DNA of 64,000 nucleotides from Acidobacteriota bacterium (GCA_003388555.1 QQVD01000042.1:143327-207326), one strand, 5' to 3'. Positions 8,258 to 17,911 are shown, counted from the first letter of the stretch. The notes: generated by a model not told the origin, from the sequence alone. Numbers and translations: made by a program.

Positions 8258-8821
8258 TCACTCGAAGGTGCGCGCCAGCTCGGCGAGCCTCTCCTCTTCC
8301 TGCTGGTTGACCCGGCCGATGCCGAGCATTCCGCCGGCAGCCTCGGCGACCTGGCGCGCCTTGCCCAGCACTTCGGCCCTGAGGGCCGCGGCGCCGTCGG
8401 CTCCGAGCTGGGAGGTGAGCTCCCTGACGTACTCCTTCCAGGCGTCGAGAAGCTCGTGACCCGGCCGGTGCTCGAGCCAGCCATCGAGCAGATCAGCGCT
8501 CGGTGAGCCCTGCTTGATACCGGCCTCCTGGGCGGCCTCGAGGATCGCCTGGCGCTCGCGACGCTCGATCGCCTGGTCGGCCCACGCCACCTCGATCAGC
8601 GGTACCAGGGTGAGAGCGGCCACGGTCTGGCCGTCGAGCCCGACCTCGATCAGGTGGGTCAGCACGGCGTCGTCCTGGATCCCCGACGCCTGGGCCAGCG
8701 CGTCCTTCTGGGCCGCGATCTCCTTGGCGGCCCGGTAGCGCTCCTTCAGCGCCTTGTCCTGGTTCTTGAAGAAGAGATCCTCGAGTGCCTGCTTTCGTTC
8801 GTCGAAGACACCTTCGCTCAT
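8258..8821 (-). CDS. TerB-like alpha-helical protein
   Basis: A 187-aa soluble, highly charged alpha-helical protein. The stretch ALTLVPLIEVAWADQAIERRERQAIL resembles the TerB/DjlA N-terminal metal-binding helical domain, in which acidic residues in the IEVAWADG-type motif bind a metal. The first 50 residues look like a coiled coil (KALKERYRAAKEIAAQKDAL). A good AGGA-rich leader precedes the ATG. The family is linked to tellurite resistance and membrane stress, but no ter genes are adjacent, so I give no specific role. Confidence 0.6.
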   Translation of the reverse strand: MSEGVFDERKQALEDLFFKNQDKALKERYRAAKEIAAQKDALAQASGIQDDAVLTHLIEVGLDGQTVAALTLVPLIEVAWADQAIERRERQAILEAAQEAGIKQGSPSADLLDGWLEHRPGHELLDAWKEYVRELTSQLGADGAAALRAEVLGKARQVAEAAGGMLGIGRVNQQEEERLAELARTFE

Positions 8822-9013
8822 CGTCCTGGACTCCTGTGCTCGGATCGTCGTACCGCCGCGGGCCGCCCTGGGCGGTCCGGCGGAACGCTCGGAAGTGGAT
8901 TCTCGGGTGGCGCGCCGTTCCCTCGGATCGGCGGGCTCTGGGAGGCGCAGTCTACCAGCGGCTCACCGCTCCGAGCCGGCGGCCGAGCGGGCTTCGAGTC
9001 GCGGCACGCGCGC

Positions 9014-11662
9014 TCAACTGGTGATCTCCAGGAGACGGAAGATCGGACGGTCGAGGCCCAGCTCGTGTGCCGTCGCCGTGGTCGCGGCGGGATCGAGCCT
9101 CACCTCGCCGATCAGGCCCCAGACACCGTCCTCCTCGGGATCGAGCAGAGTCTGCTCGATGCGCCAGTGGCCTGGCTCCAGCCTCTCGATGCGGGTGAGG
9201 TCCTTGGCGCGCGAGGCCGGCGTGAACGGCAGGCTCCCGTACTCCTCGAAGTAGGGCGCCATCGCCGCCTCGATCGCTTCGGGCGTGTCGAGCGTCGGCT
9301 GCGGCGCCGGCTCGGCGCCGGGGTGCTCGCCGGGCTGCCAGACGCAGTCCGCGGCCTCCTCCCAGTCCTGCCGCGCCAGGGCGCGCACCAGCTGGTGCAG
9401 CTCGGCGCGCAGCCGGGCGTCGAAGGCGCGCGGCGAGGTGAGCAGCTCGAGCGACTCGAGACGGCGCTCGCCGCCTTCGGTGGTGGCGACGCGGGTGCTG
9501 CCGGCATGGGGATCGAGCAGCGCCTCCCACTCGGTGAGCAGGCTCGAGTCGACGCGCGACAGCAGGGTGCGGAAGAAGCCCACCATCTCCCAGAGCTGCT
9601 CGTCCTTCGCCTCGTCGGGAACCGTCTGCACCAGCACCCGGTAGAGCTGCGACAGGTAGCGCAGCAGCAGTCCCTCGGTGCGCTGGATGCCGTAGCGCTG
9701 CACGACGTCGCCGAAGGACAGGTAGTTCTCCCAGATCTCGCGGCCGATGCCCTTGGGACGGATGTTCTCGCCCTGCACCCACGGCTGACGGGCGCGGAAG
9801 GCGTCGAAGGTGGCGTAGATCAGCTCGGCGTTGGGCTTCGGCCAGGTGACTTTCTCGAGCTCCTCCATGCGTTCCTCGTACTCGACGCCCTCGGCCTTGA
9901 GGCGCGCGATCAGCTCGTCCTTGAGCTTGTCGACCTGGCGCCGCAGGATGAGGGTCGGATCCTCGAGGATCGCCTCGGCGAAGCTGAGCACGTCGAGGGC
10001 GTACTCCTCGCTCTCGGGGTCGAGGCGCCCGAGGGTCTCGACCAGGTAGAGCGACAGCGTCTGGTGCAGTGAGAACTTGAGCTGCAGCTCCTCGTCGATG
10101 CCGATGCGGTAGCCGGCCCGGGCCGGATCCCGTGAGAGGGCCACGATGTCGGCGCGGTACAGCGACAGCACCAGCTGGCCCGCTTCGCGCAGCAGCGCCG
10201 CGCGTCTCTCGGGCGGCTCGTGGCAGTGGGCGATCAGCTCGCGCAGCGCGGTGAAGTTCGGGTCGCCGCGCTGCAGATCGCGCTGGATCAGGTTGAGCAC
10301 CGTGCCGTGGTCGATGCGGAAGCTGCTCTCGAGCGTCTCGGCGGGCCGTTCGATCAGCTGCTCGAAGGTGTTCCGGTCGTAGTGCACGTAGCCGAACTTC
10401 GGCGGGCTCTTGCGCGGCGGCTTCTTCTTGCGTCCCTGCGCCGCGGCCTTCTGGTCGGCGCGCAGATTCTCGATCTCGTGCTCCGGCGCCTGGCAGACGA
10501 CGCTGCCGGCGACGTCGAACCCCTTGCGGCCGGCGCGGCCGGCGATCTGCTTGAAGTCGCGCACCGACAGGATGCCGACCTTGGTGCCGTCGTACTTGCA
10601 CAGCTTGGTGAACAGGACCGTGCGGATCGGCACGTTGACGCCGACGCCGAGGGTGTCGGTGCCGCAGATGACCCGCAGCAGTCCCTGCTGCGACAGCCGC
10701 TCGACGAGCAGCCGGTACTTGGGCAGCAGCCCGGCGTGGTGCACGCCGATGCCGAAGCCGAGGAAGCGGCGCATGTCCTTGCCGTACGCGGTGTCGAAGC
10801 GGAAGCCGCCGATGGCGTCGCGGATCTCCGCCTTGTCGTCCTTCTCGGTGAGCTTCAGCGAGGTGAAACTCTGCGCCAGCTCGGCGCACTCGCGCTGGGT
10901 GAAGCTGACCACGTAGATCGGCGCCTTGCCCTGGTCGGCGAGCGACTGCACCGTCTCGTGCAGCGGCGTCTCGCGCCACTCGAAGTCGAGCGGCACCGGG
11001 CGCTCGGCGCTGGTCACCGTGGCCGCCTTCCGGCCGCTGCGCTTCTCCAGCCGCTCGACGATCGGCGCCGGGTTGCCGAGAGTGGCGGACATGAGCAGGA
11101 AGGTGGTCTGCGGGCAGGCGATCAGGGGGATCTGCCAAGCGACGCCGCGGTCGCGGTCGGAGTAGTAGTGGAACTCGTCCATCACCACCGCGTCGGCCTG
11201 CAGCTCGTCACCCTCGCGCAGGGCGAGGTTGGCGAGCACCTCGGCGGTGCAGCAGATCAGCGGCGCGTCGGAGTTGATGCTCGCGTCGCCGGTGAGCATG
11301 CCGACGTTGTCGGCGCCGAAGAGGTCGCAGAGCTCGAAGAACTTCTCGCTCGCCAGGGCCTTGATCGGCGCGGTGTAGAAGGTGACCCTGTTCTGGCACA
11401 GGGCCTTGAAGTGCATGCCGGCTGCGACCAGCGATTTGCCCGAGCCGGTCGGCGTGTTGAGCACCACGTGGCGGCCCGCCATGATCTCGAGCAGCGCCTC
11501 CTCCTGCGCCGGGAAGAGCTCGAAGCCGAGCTCGCCGACCCAGTCGAGGAAGCGATCGAGTATCTCCTCCGGATCGTCGATGCCGCCGGGCGGCCGACGC
11601 GCTATGAGGCTCGGTCGCGAGGCGGCGGACGTCTCCTCGGTGGGCTGCAGCGGCGCGCTCAC
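9014..11662 (-). CDS. DEAD/DEAH-box helicase with DUF3516 C-terminus
   Basis: An 882-aa superfamily 2 helicase of the Ski2-like kind. Motif I is TPTGSGKSLVAAG, motif II DEFH, motif III SATLGN, and motif VI is QIAGRAGRKGFD. The C-terminal half (about residues 420-882) matches the DUF3516 helicases known from actinobacteria and their relatives. It uses ATP to unwind RNA or DNA; the exact substrate is not established for the family. It starts with GTG four bases after the stop of the upstream EEP-family gene, so the two form an operon and may act together on nucleic acid. Confidence 0.9.
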   Translation of the reverse strand: MSAPLQPTEETSAASRPSLIARRPPGGIDDPEEILDRFLDWVGELGFELFPAQEEALLEIMAGRHVVLNTPTGSGKSLVAAGMHFKALCQNRVTFYTAPIKALASEKFFELCDLFGADNVGMLTGDASINSDAPLICCTAEVLANLALREGDELQADAVVMDEFHYYSDRDRGVAWQIPLIACPQTTFLLMSATLGNPAPIVERLEKRSGRKAATVTSAERPVPLDFEWRETPLHETVQSLADQGKAPIYVVSFTQRECAELAQSFTSLKLTEKDDKAEIRDAIGGFRFDTAYGKDMRRFLGFGIGVHHAGLLPKYRLLVERLSQQGLLRVICGTDTLGVGVNVPIRTVLFTKLCKYDGTKVGILSVRDFKQIAGRAGRKGFDVAGSVVCQAPEHEIENLRADQKAAAQGRKKKPPRKSPPKFGYVHYDRNTFEQLIERPAETLESSFRIDHGTVLNLIQRDLQRGDPNFTALRELIAHCHEPPERRAALLREAGQLVLSLYRADIVALSRDPARAGYRIGIDEELQLKFSLHQTLSLYLVETLGRLDPESEEYALDVLSFAEAILEDPTLILRRQVDKLKDELIARLKAEGVEYEERMEELEKVTWPKPNAELIYATFDAFRARQPWVQGENIRPKGIGREIWENYLSFGDVVQRYGIQRTEGLLLRYLSQLYRVLVQTVPDEAKDEQLWEMVGFFRTLLSRVDSSLLTEWEALLDPHAGSTRVATTEGGERRLESLELLTSPRAFDARLRAELHQLVRALARQDWEEAADCVWQPGEHPGAEPAPQPTLDTPEAIEAAMAPYFEEYGSLPFTPASRAKDLTRIERLEPGHWRIEQTLLDPEEDGVWGLIGEVRLDPAATTATAHELGLDRPIFRLLEITS

Positions 11663-11666
11663 CGGC

Positions 11667-12551
11667 TCAGCGCAGCTTGAGGTCGGCGACGACGGCCAGG
11701 TGGTCGGAGACCCGGTGGGGAAGCACCACGTGCTGGCAGGCGAAGTCGATCTCGTCGGAGACCAGGACCCAGTCGAGGCGGCGCAGCGGACGGATCGCCG
11801 GGTAGGTGGGGGTGCGCGAGACCGGACAGTGGCGAAGGCCGAGCTCCTGCTCGAGCATCGCCTGCGTGGCGCGCGCGTCGCTGTTGAGGTCGCCGAGCAG
11901 GATGGTGGGACGTGAGCGGGACCGGATCACCTCTGCCATGTGCCCGATCTGACGACGGCGCACGTTGGGCGCCAGGAAGTCGAGGTGCACCGAGACGACG
12001 TCGACGTCGAGGTCGCCCCACTGCGGCACCGCGACCCGGGCGACCACGAAGCCCTTGGTGTCGCGCCAGTTCTTGTCGAAGGCGTGCGACTCGGGGTCGC
12101 CGAGCTCCTGGCGTGAGAGCAGCGCGGTGCCGTACTGCAGCTCGAGATCGCCGAGCCGGAAGAGGCCGTGATCGCCGCGGAAGTGATGCTCGAGCCGCGC
12201 CATCTCGGCGATGGTGGCGACGTGGTCGAAGCGGCCGCTCCAGCTCGACGGGCCGTCCGCCTCCTGCAGCGCGACGACGTCGGGTGAGGCGTGCAGCAGG
12301 GCCGCCGCCACGTCGCGCAGGTTCTGCTCCAGCCGGGCCCGCGGCTGCAGGATCTGGTGCGGCCCGCGCTTGCGCCCGTGCGCCACGTTGAGGGTCACCA
12401 GTCGCAGGTGCTCGGGGTCGCGCTCCTCGAGCTCGTGCTCGTCGAGCGAGGGGATCCGCAGGTCGTCCCAGCGCCGGCGAACCCGCTGCAGGAGCTGGCG
12501 GGTTCCAGGCGGCGATCGGTCGGGGTCCAGCTCGTACGGATCGGTGGGCAT
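11667..12551 (-). CDS. Endonuclease/exonuclease/phosphatase (EEP) family hydrolase
   Basis: A 294-aa cytoplasmic protein without signal peptide. Family residues are visible in order: LVTLNVAHG (Asn ligand), VVALQEAD (metal-binding Glu), VSVHLDF (His), LGDLNSD (catalytic D-x-N) and RLDWVLVS ... VSDHLAVVADL (the SDH motif with the catalytic His). The family includes nucleases and phospholipid or inositol phosphatases. Being in one operon with a helicase makes a nuclease role plausible, by inference only. The gene ends four bases before the helicase start. Confidence 0.8.
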   Translation of the reverse strand: MPTDPYELDPDRSPPGTRQLLQRVRRRWDDLRIPSLDEHELEERDPEHLRLVTLNVAHGRKRGPHQILQPRARLEQNLRDVAAALLHASPDVVALQEADGPSSWSGRFDHVATIAEMARLEHHFRGDHGLFRLGDLELQYGTALLSRQELGDPESHAFDKNWRDTKGFVVARVAVPQWGDLDVDVVSVHLDFLAPNVRRRQIGHMAEVIRSRSRPTILLGDLNSDARATQAMLEQELGLRHCPVSRTPTYPAIRPLRRLDWVLVSDEIDFACQHVVLPHRVSDHLAVVADLKLR

Positions 12552-12725
12552 GCGCCTCGGACAGGCTCAGGAGGTAGGCTGTGTGCGGGACGCCACGGCA
12601 TCCAGGCAGCACGAAGGAGAAGCCTATCGCGGCTCGCGGCAGCGCCGTGGCATCGTCGTCACCGATCGGATGGGCGGCGGCGGATCGGCGTCCCGGACCG
12701 TGAATTCGTCGGAGGAGAGTGGAGG

Positions 12726-13328
12726 ATGGAGCAGACGCCGAACCGAGCCGCCGCGTGGATCGCCCCGTCGGCCGAGCTCTACGGCGAGATCCACCTCGGC
12801 GAAGGTGTCAGCATCTGGCCGCGGGTGGTGATGCGCGCCGAGGCCCAGAGCATCCGGATCGGCCGCTTCACCAACGTGCAGGACTTCGTCATGGTGCACA
12901 TCGGCTTCGATCAGCCAACCCGGATCGGTGACTACTGCTCGATCACCCACCACGCCACGGTGCACGGGGCGACGATCGAGGACGAATGCCTGATCGGCAT
13001 CAACGCCACGCTGATGGACGGGGTGGTGATCGGCGCGGGGAGCATCGTGGCCGGCCACACGATCGTCACCGAGGGCACCGTGGTGCCGCCGGGCTCGGTC
13101 GTCGCGGGAGTGCCGGGCAAGGTCATCGCCAGTCGCGACAACCGGCTCGCCAACCGGCTCAACGCCGTCGCCTACCATCAGAACGCGATCGCCTACGCGG
13201 CGGGAAACCACCGGCGCTGGGCCGAGCCGGAGTTCCAGAGCCTGATGGCCAGGGCCCGGGCCGAAGGACTCGCGGAAGAGGCGATCAGCGGAGCAAAGAG
13301 CAGGTCCGGATCGGGAAGCGACTCGTGA
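12726..13328 (+). CDS. Gamma-class carbonic anhydrase family protein (left-handed beta helix)
   Basis: A 200-aa protein made of hexapeptide repeats (for example IWPRVVMRAE, RIGRFTNVQDFVMVH, RIGDYCSITHHATVHG), the hallmark of the left-handed parallel beta helix, followed by a C-terminal helix. The zinc-type histidines are visible in MVHIGF and the HHATVH stretch, matching the His positions of the YrdA/PaaY-type gamma carbonic anhydrases. It may hydrate CO2 or bind a cofactor-like acyl substrate. ATG 12726 is chosen because GGAGGAG and GTGGAGG precede it. It lies just upstream of a lipoprotein gene on the same strand (64-nt gap). Confidence 0.85.
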   Translation: MEQTPNRAAAWIAPSAELYGEIHLGEGVSIWPRVVMRAEAQSIRIGRFTNVQDFVMVHIGFDQPTRIGDYCSITHHATVHGATIEDECLIGINATLMDGVVIGAGSIVAGHTIVTEGTVVPPGSVVAGVPGKVIASRDNRLANRLNAVAYHQNAIAYAAGNHRRWAEPEFQSLMARARAEGLAEEAISGAKSRSGSGSDS

Positions 13329-13392
13329 AGTGGATCCTTCGACCTTCGGCGACGTCTGTCGCCGGATTCTTCTTGCAGGGGAGAGTGACGAG

Positions 13393-14493
13393 ATGAGCTC
13401 GATGAGTGAGGGTTCCGGTTCGCGGTGCATCGATCGGCAGCGATCGTCGCGCCTGTCGTCGTTCGGTGGCCGGTTGGCGGTGTTGCTCTGCCTGGCGCTG
13501 CTGCCGGCGTGTGGGGAGCAGGACCTCGAGGGCGCCCGACAGGTCGGTGACGGATCGGCGGAGGCGGCGCCAGCCAGTCTCGCCGGAGCCGGCGCCGGTG
13601 GCGGCGAGCGGGTGGTCGAGGCGACGTCCCTGCTCGGCGAGCCGCTCTACCGTGTCGAGCTCCCGGGCGGTGGCCGCGAGGAGCTGACGGTGCAGCTCGC
13701 GGCCGCCGAGGCCGACCTCGCGGCCGCTCCGGAGAGTGCCGATGCGTTGATCTGGGTCGGCCGACGCACCGCCTACCTGGGGCGTTTCCGCGAGGCGATC
13801 CAGGTGTTCGGGCGCGGTGTCGAACGCTTCCCCGACGATCCCCGCTTCCTGCGCCACCGTGGACACCGCTACATCAGCACCCGGCAGCTGGAGGACGCGG
13901 TCACGGACCTGGAGGCGGCGGCGGCGATGATCGAGGGCCGTGAGGACGAGGTGGAGCCGGACGGCATCCCCAACGAGCGCGGCGTGCCGACCAGCTCGCT
14001 GCACTCGAACATCTGGTACCACCTCGGCCTAGCCCACTACCTGCGGGGCGAATTCGAGCAGGCTCTGCGCGCCTACCACGAGTGCCTGCAGGCGCTCGAC
14101 AACGACGACCACCAGGTGGCGACCCGCTATTGGACCTACCTGACCCTGCGCCGGCTCGACCGCGACGAGGAGGCGGCCGGTGTGCTGTCGTGGCTCGACA
14201 TGCCGCGCGACGTGCACGAGAACCACAGCTACCACCAGCTGCTGCGCTTCTACCGGGGCGATCTGACCCGAGAGGAGCTGCTCTCCGACGACTCCGCGGC
14301 GCTCGACCGCGCCACCCTCGGCTACGGCATCGGCGCCTGGCTGCTCGCCGAGGGAGACCCGGAGGCGGCGCGGGCACAGTTCGAGCAGGTGCTCGAGTCG
14401 CCGGTGTGGGCGGCGTTCGGCTACATCGCCTCGGAGGCGGAGCTGGCGCGGATGGATCGGGCCGCGCCGGACGATGGCGCTGACGGCGAATGA
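13393..14493 (+). CDS. TPR-repeat lipoprotein
   Basis: A 366-aa exported protein. The signal peptide ends in the lipobox LLPAC, so it should be lipid-anchored. Several tetratricopeptide-like helical pairs follow: LIWVGRRTAYLGRFREAIQ, RFLRHRGHRYISTRQLEDAV, HLGLAHYLRGEFEQALRAY and a late AEGDPEAARAQFEQVL. Such repeats bind partner proteins or peptides. AGGGGAGAG lies close upstream of ATG 13393. There is no catalytic motif, and the partner is unknown. Confidence 0.8.
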   Translation: MSSMSEGSGSRCIDRQRSSRLSSFGGRLAVLLCLALLPACGEQDLEGARQVGDGSAEAAPASLAGAGAGGGERVVEATSLLGEPLYRVELPGGGREELTVQLAAAEADLAAAPESADALIWVGRRTAYLGRFREAIQVFGRGVERFPDDPRFLRHRGHRYISTRQLEDAVTDLEAAAAMIEGREDEVEPDGIPNERGVPTSSLHSNIWYHLGLAHYLRGEFEQALRAYHECLQALDNDDHQVATRYWTYLTLRRLDRDEEAAGVLSWLDMPRDVHENHSYHQLLRFYRGDLTREELLSDDSAALDRATLGYGIGAWLLAEGDPEAARAQFEQVLESPVWAAFGYIASEAELARMDRAAPDDGADGE

Positions 14494-14496
14494 GTC

Positions 14497-16005
14497 TCAG
14501 TCGATGTAGCCGAGAGTCCTCAGGTTGCGCCGTGTCTCCTCGCTGACCGACTGGGAGTCGTCGAGGGTCGGCTCGGTGGGCGGCCGCCGCTCGAACAGCT
14601 CGCGCACCGCGAAGACGAGTCTGCGCACGTCTTCCGGGCGGCTGGGCGCCAGGTCGTGGAGCTCGTCGGGATCCCTCGACAGGTCGTACAGCTCGACGTG
14701 CCTTCCGCCCCGGAGCCTCCTGGCCCAGCCGTTGCGGGCATGCACCAGCTTCGTCGACCGGTCGCGCACCGCCACGGTGTAGCTCGCGTTCCTGAGGGTC
14801 TCGGGACCTCCGGCCTGCGAGAAGACCAGTACCGGCTCCTGGCTCTGCTCGAGGGAGGACGACAGGAGGTCCTCCCCTGGGAAAGGGTTGTCGACCTGCG
14901 GGAGGAGAGCGGAGACGACGGTTCGAGCCAACGACCTCAGCTCGACGGGTCGGGTGACGCGCTCTCCGGCGCGATCTTCTACCGGGCGCCGAAAGACCAG
15001 CGGGACGTGCACGTCGGCCTGGTAGGCGTACTGGCCGTGGGCGAAGTAGTACTCGTGGTCGCCGAGGCTCTCGCCGTGGTCCGCGGTCAGCACGACCAGG
15101 GCACGCTCGTCGATCGCGTCGGCAGCGAGCCGGTCGAGGAAGCGCTGGATCTGAGCGTCCGTGTAGCGGATCTCGCCGTCGTAGCGCGCGACGTACCAGC
15201 CGACGTCGTCGATGCCTTCGACCGACTGCCAGCGCTTGGAGGAGATGCCGTCGTTGTAGTGGTCTTCTTCGTGCAGGGGAACGCGGCGTACCTCGTGGTG
15301 CTCGTCGCCGACGAACCGGTCCTGCTCCTGCGGTGGAGCGCTGTAGGGCCAGTGGGGATCGACGTAGTGCACCCACAGGAAGAAGCGGTTACCGGTCTCG
15401 AGGGCGCGATCCAGCTCCTCGAATGCCACCGCAGTCACCCTCTCGGCCCTGCTGCCACCCGTCTCCTTCCAGAGCTCGCGCACGCTGAGGAAGCCCTGGG
15501 GGAAGTTCGACTCGAGGCCGAGCACCGAGTTGGAGACCACCGCGGCGGTGTGGAAGCCGGCGTCTCGGAGCACTTCCGGTAGCAGCAGGAGATCGTCGGG
15601 CACCTTCTGGCCGTGCGCCTGCACGACCACGCCGTTGGCGTGCGGGTAGGTGCCGCTGAACATGCTGGTCATGCTCGGCGTCGTCGCCGGCCACTGCACC
15701 CACGCCTGGTCGAAGACGAGGCCGGCAGCGGCGAACCGATCGAGGTTCGGTGATGTCGGCCTCACGTAGCCGTGGAAGCCGAGATGATCGGCGCGCAGGG
15801 TGTCGACGGTGATCAGGATCAGGTGCTCGGCGACCGGTTCGGTCGGCGGCGCCTCCGGCGCCGGGCAGGCTGACACCAGCGTCAGGAGAGATGCTGCGGC
15901 ACCGCCGAGGAGGGCTCCGCGCCAGGACTCGCAGCAGCGAGACGCAGGTGCACGTGGTGGGCTCATCGGGACCGGAGATACGGCGGCGGCTAAGGTCGTC
16001 GGCAT
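14497..16005 (-). CDS. Sulfatase-like hydrolase (alkaline phosphatase superfamily), lipoprotein
   Basis: A 502-aa protein with a lipobox-like LTLVSAC at the end of its signal peptide (Cys about 47). The metal-binding segment ITVDTLRADHLG is intact and LTADHGESLGDHEYYF supplies the second Asp-His metal site. At the nucleophile position, where sulfatases have C/S-x-P-S-R, it has T-T-P-S-M (about 108-112), so it cannot form formylglycine; a threonine nucleophile, as in phosphoethanolamine or phosphoglycerol transferases, is more likely. It probably acts on sulfate or phosphate esters outside the cytoplasm. It follows the GGT-like gene by 12 bases, suggesting one transcript. The exact start is uncertain (ATG 16005 or 15966). 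Confidence 0.85.
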   Translation of the reverse strand: MPTTLAAAVSPVPMSPPRAPASRCCESWRGALLGGAAASLLTLVSACPAPEAPPTEPVAEHLILITVDTLRADHLGFHGYVRPTSPNLDRFAAAGLVFDQAWVQWPATTPSMTSMFSGTYPHANGVVVQAHGQKVPDDLLLLPEVLRDAGFHTAAVVSNSVLGLESNFPQGFLSVRELWKETGGSRAERVTAVAFEELDRALETGNRFFLWVHYVDPHWPYSAPPQEQDRFVGDEHHEVRRVPLHEEDHYNDGISSKRWQSVEGIDDVGWYVARYDGEIRYTDAQIQRFLDRLAADAIDERALVVLTADHGESLGDHEYYFAHGQYAYQADVHVPLVFRRPVEDRAGERVTRPVELRSLARTVVSALLPQVDNPFPGEDLLSSSLEQSQEPVLVFSQAGGPETLRNASYTVAVRDRSTKLVHARNGWARRLRGGRHVELYDLSRDPDELHDLAPSRPEDVRRLVFAVRELFERRPPTEPTLDDSQSVSEETRRNLRTLGYID

Positions 16006-16017
16006 CGCGTCTGCAGC

Positions 16018-17904
16018 TCACCAGGCGACCGCGGCGCTGTTGTTGCGGTTGTGCGAGGCCGCCTCGAGCTCGCCTGTCGCTGGATCGCGGGAGATCGCCA
16101 CCCAGATCCCCTCGCCTGCGAACCGCGCTTGTGCCGGATCGTGCTCGCGCCATGCGTAGCCGCTCTGCTCGAGCACCTGTCGCGGGAAGCGACCGGTCGG
16201 CACGGTCATGCGCAGACGGAAGCTGCGCGGGTCCGTCTCCGGCATGAAGAAGTCGGCCGTGTCGATCGCCTGGCGCACGCTCATGCCGTAGTGCAGGACG
16301 TTCAGGAGCCCCTGGAAGGTGCGCTGGTGCAGGCCCGATCCCATCGAGGCGAAGGCGAGGACGGGCTGTCCGTCGCGCAGCACGATGCCCTCTTCGGTGG
16401 GACCGGGCAGACGCTCGCCCGGCTCGATGAGGGCGAGCTGCCGCTGCTGGAACGAGGCCGGATCGCCGATCGTGATCCCGTCGACGACGATCGCCGTCCT
16501 GCCCCACAGGACGCAGTTGATGGTGTGGGTCAGCGCGACCATGTTGCCTTGGCGGTCGACGGCGACGACGTCGTCGGAGTGGCGGGGCTCGGAGAGCGCC
16601 TCGTCGAGCGCCTCGGGCACGGCGAAGCGGAAGGGACTCCGGCCGGCTTCCAGCGCCTTCCACAGCCGCTCCGCGTTGGCGGGTCGCAACCGACCGGTGG
16701 GGGAGAAGTCGACGCCGGGGAACAGGTTGGCGCGGGTGGCCTCCGGCAGGAAGCCGAGGAACGCCGCCTGGGTGACGTCGTGCGCCTTGCGCAGGGCGAC
16801 GCCGGAACGGGTCCAGTGACCGTCGTCGAGCATGCCCGAGGCGCGCGCCAGCAGCTGCGCCTCGATCAGGTTGACGCCGCCATCGCCCGCCGCGGGCACG
16901 GCGATCTCGAACGGCCCGATCGTGGCCCGCAGCGGCTCGCCCCAGACCGCCGTGTAGCGACGCAGGTCCTCCAGCGTCATCTTGCCGCCGTCGCGCTGGA
17001 TGGCGGCGACGGCGCGCTCGGACCACGGACCGTCGTAGAGGTGGTCGGCGCCTCCTCGGGCGACGGCGCGCAGGGTCTCGGCCAGGGCCGGCTGGCGGAA
17101 GGTGTCGCCGGCCCGCAGCAGGTCGCCGCTGCCGTCGGGACGGGCGAACACCCGGCGGGTCTCGTCGAGTCGTTTCAGATCTTCAGCGCGGAAGTCGAGG
17201 TAGCCGGCGAACTTCTCGCTCACCGGGATGCCCTCTTCGGCGACGTGGATCGCCGGCGCGAAGAGCTCGGCGAAGGGCACGCTGCCGAAGCGCTGGTGGG
17301 CCGCCTCGACGGCACGCAGGAAGCCTCCGACCAGGGCGGTGCGACCGCTCGGCTCGCCGATGCCGCGCAGGGCGTCGTCGCTGCCGAAACCGACACCGCC
17401 CGGGATCGACAGCGGATCGTCCTCGCCGAGCACGCTGTTCCAGCCTCCGTCGAGGGTGTGGATCGTGCCGGTCGCCGCGTCGTAGTAGATCAGGGAGACG
17501 ATGCCGAAGTAGCTGACCGGGGCGCCGCCGGTCAGCGCCACCTGGGTCAGCGCCGCGACCAGCGCCGCATCCATGGCGTTGCCACCCCGGTGCAGGGCCT
17601 CGAGGCCGGCCCGCCCCGCCAGGGCGTTGTACGCCACCGTCACCGCGCCATGGCTGCCACGCGCGCTGCCGGCGTGGTCGCGGTCGAACTGCTGACGCGC
17701 CAGATACTCATCGTAGGCGCTGCGCCAGGTGGTGGGCGACAGGTCGACCTGCGCTGCCTCGTCGGAGGCGAGCGAGACGGGCGGTCGCGGTTGCGCGATC
17801 GACGTGCCGATCAGCGCCAGACCGAGCGCGGCGACGGCGAGTCGCCTGGCCACGGGCGGGGTCGCCGAACCGGATCGAATCGAGCTCGCAGGGGGCGGGT
17901 TCAC
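16018..17904 (-). CDS. Gamma-glutamyltransferase-like Ntn hydrolase, divergent subfamily
   Basis: A 628-aa secreted protein (signal peptide about 20-38, ending near SIAQPRP). The GGT fold is clear: GAVTVAYNALAGRAGLEALHRGGNAMDAALVAAL near the N-terminus, and VVAVDRQGNMVALTHTIN with the late G-S-G motif ASMGSGLHQRTF. In classical GGT the self-cleavage nucleophile is the Thr six residues before the Asp of V-D-x-x-G-N; here the sequence reads H-S-D-D-V-V-A-V-D, giving Asp there and a Ser one place earlier. It may use Ser, or may not be an active GGT. GTG is the start, with a -10-like TAGAGT 7 nt before it. It probably works on peptides in the periplasm. Confidence 0.8.
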   Translation of the reverse strand: MNPPPASSIRSGSATPPVARRLAVAALGLALIGTSIAQPRPPVSLASDEAAQVDLSPTTWRSAYDEYLARQQFDRDHAGSARGSHGAVTVAYNALAGRAGLEALHRGGNAMDAALVAALTQVALTGGAPVSYFGIVSLIYYDAATGTIHTLDGGWNSVLGEDDPLSIPGGVGFGSDDALRGIGEPSGRTALVGGFLRAVEAAHQRFGSVPFAELFAPAIHVAEEGIPVSEKFAGYLDFRAEDLKRLDETRRVFARPDGSGDLLRAGDTFRQPALAETLRAVARGGADHLYDGPWSERAVAAIQRDGGKMTLEDLRRYTAVWGEPLRATIGPFEIAVPAAGDGGVNLIEAQLLARASGMLDDGHWTRSGVALRKAHDVTQAAFLGFLPEATRANLFPGVDFSPTGRLRPANAERLWKALEAGRSPFRFAVPEALDEALSEPRHSDDVVAVDRQGNMVALTHTINCVLWGRTAIVVDGITIGDPASFQQRQLALIEPGERLPGPTEEGIVLRDGQPVLAFASMGSGLHQRTFQGLLNVLHYGMSVRQAIDTADFFMPETDPRSFRLRMTVPTGRFPRQVLEQSGYAWREHDPAQARFAGEGIWVAISRDPATGELEAASHNRNNSAAVAW

Positions 17905-17911
17905 CCGTCGG

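Noticed and set aside
12291..12725. N-terminal extension of the gamma carbonic anhydrase
   Set aside because: The extension overlaps the opposite-strand EEP gene and has no homology; ATG 12726 is directly preceded by GGAGG.
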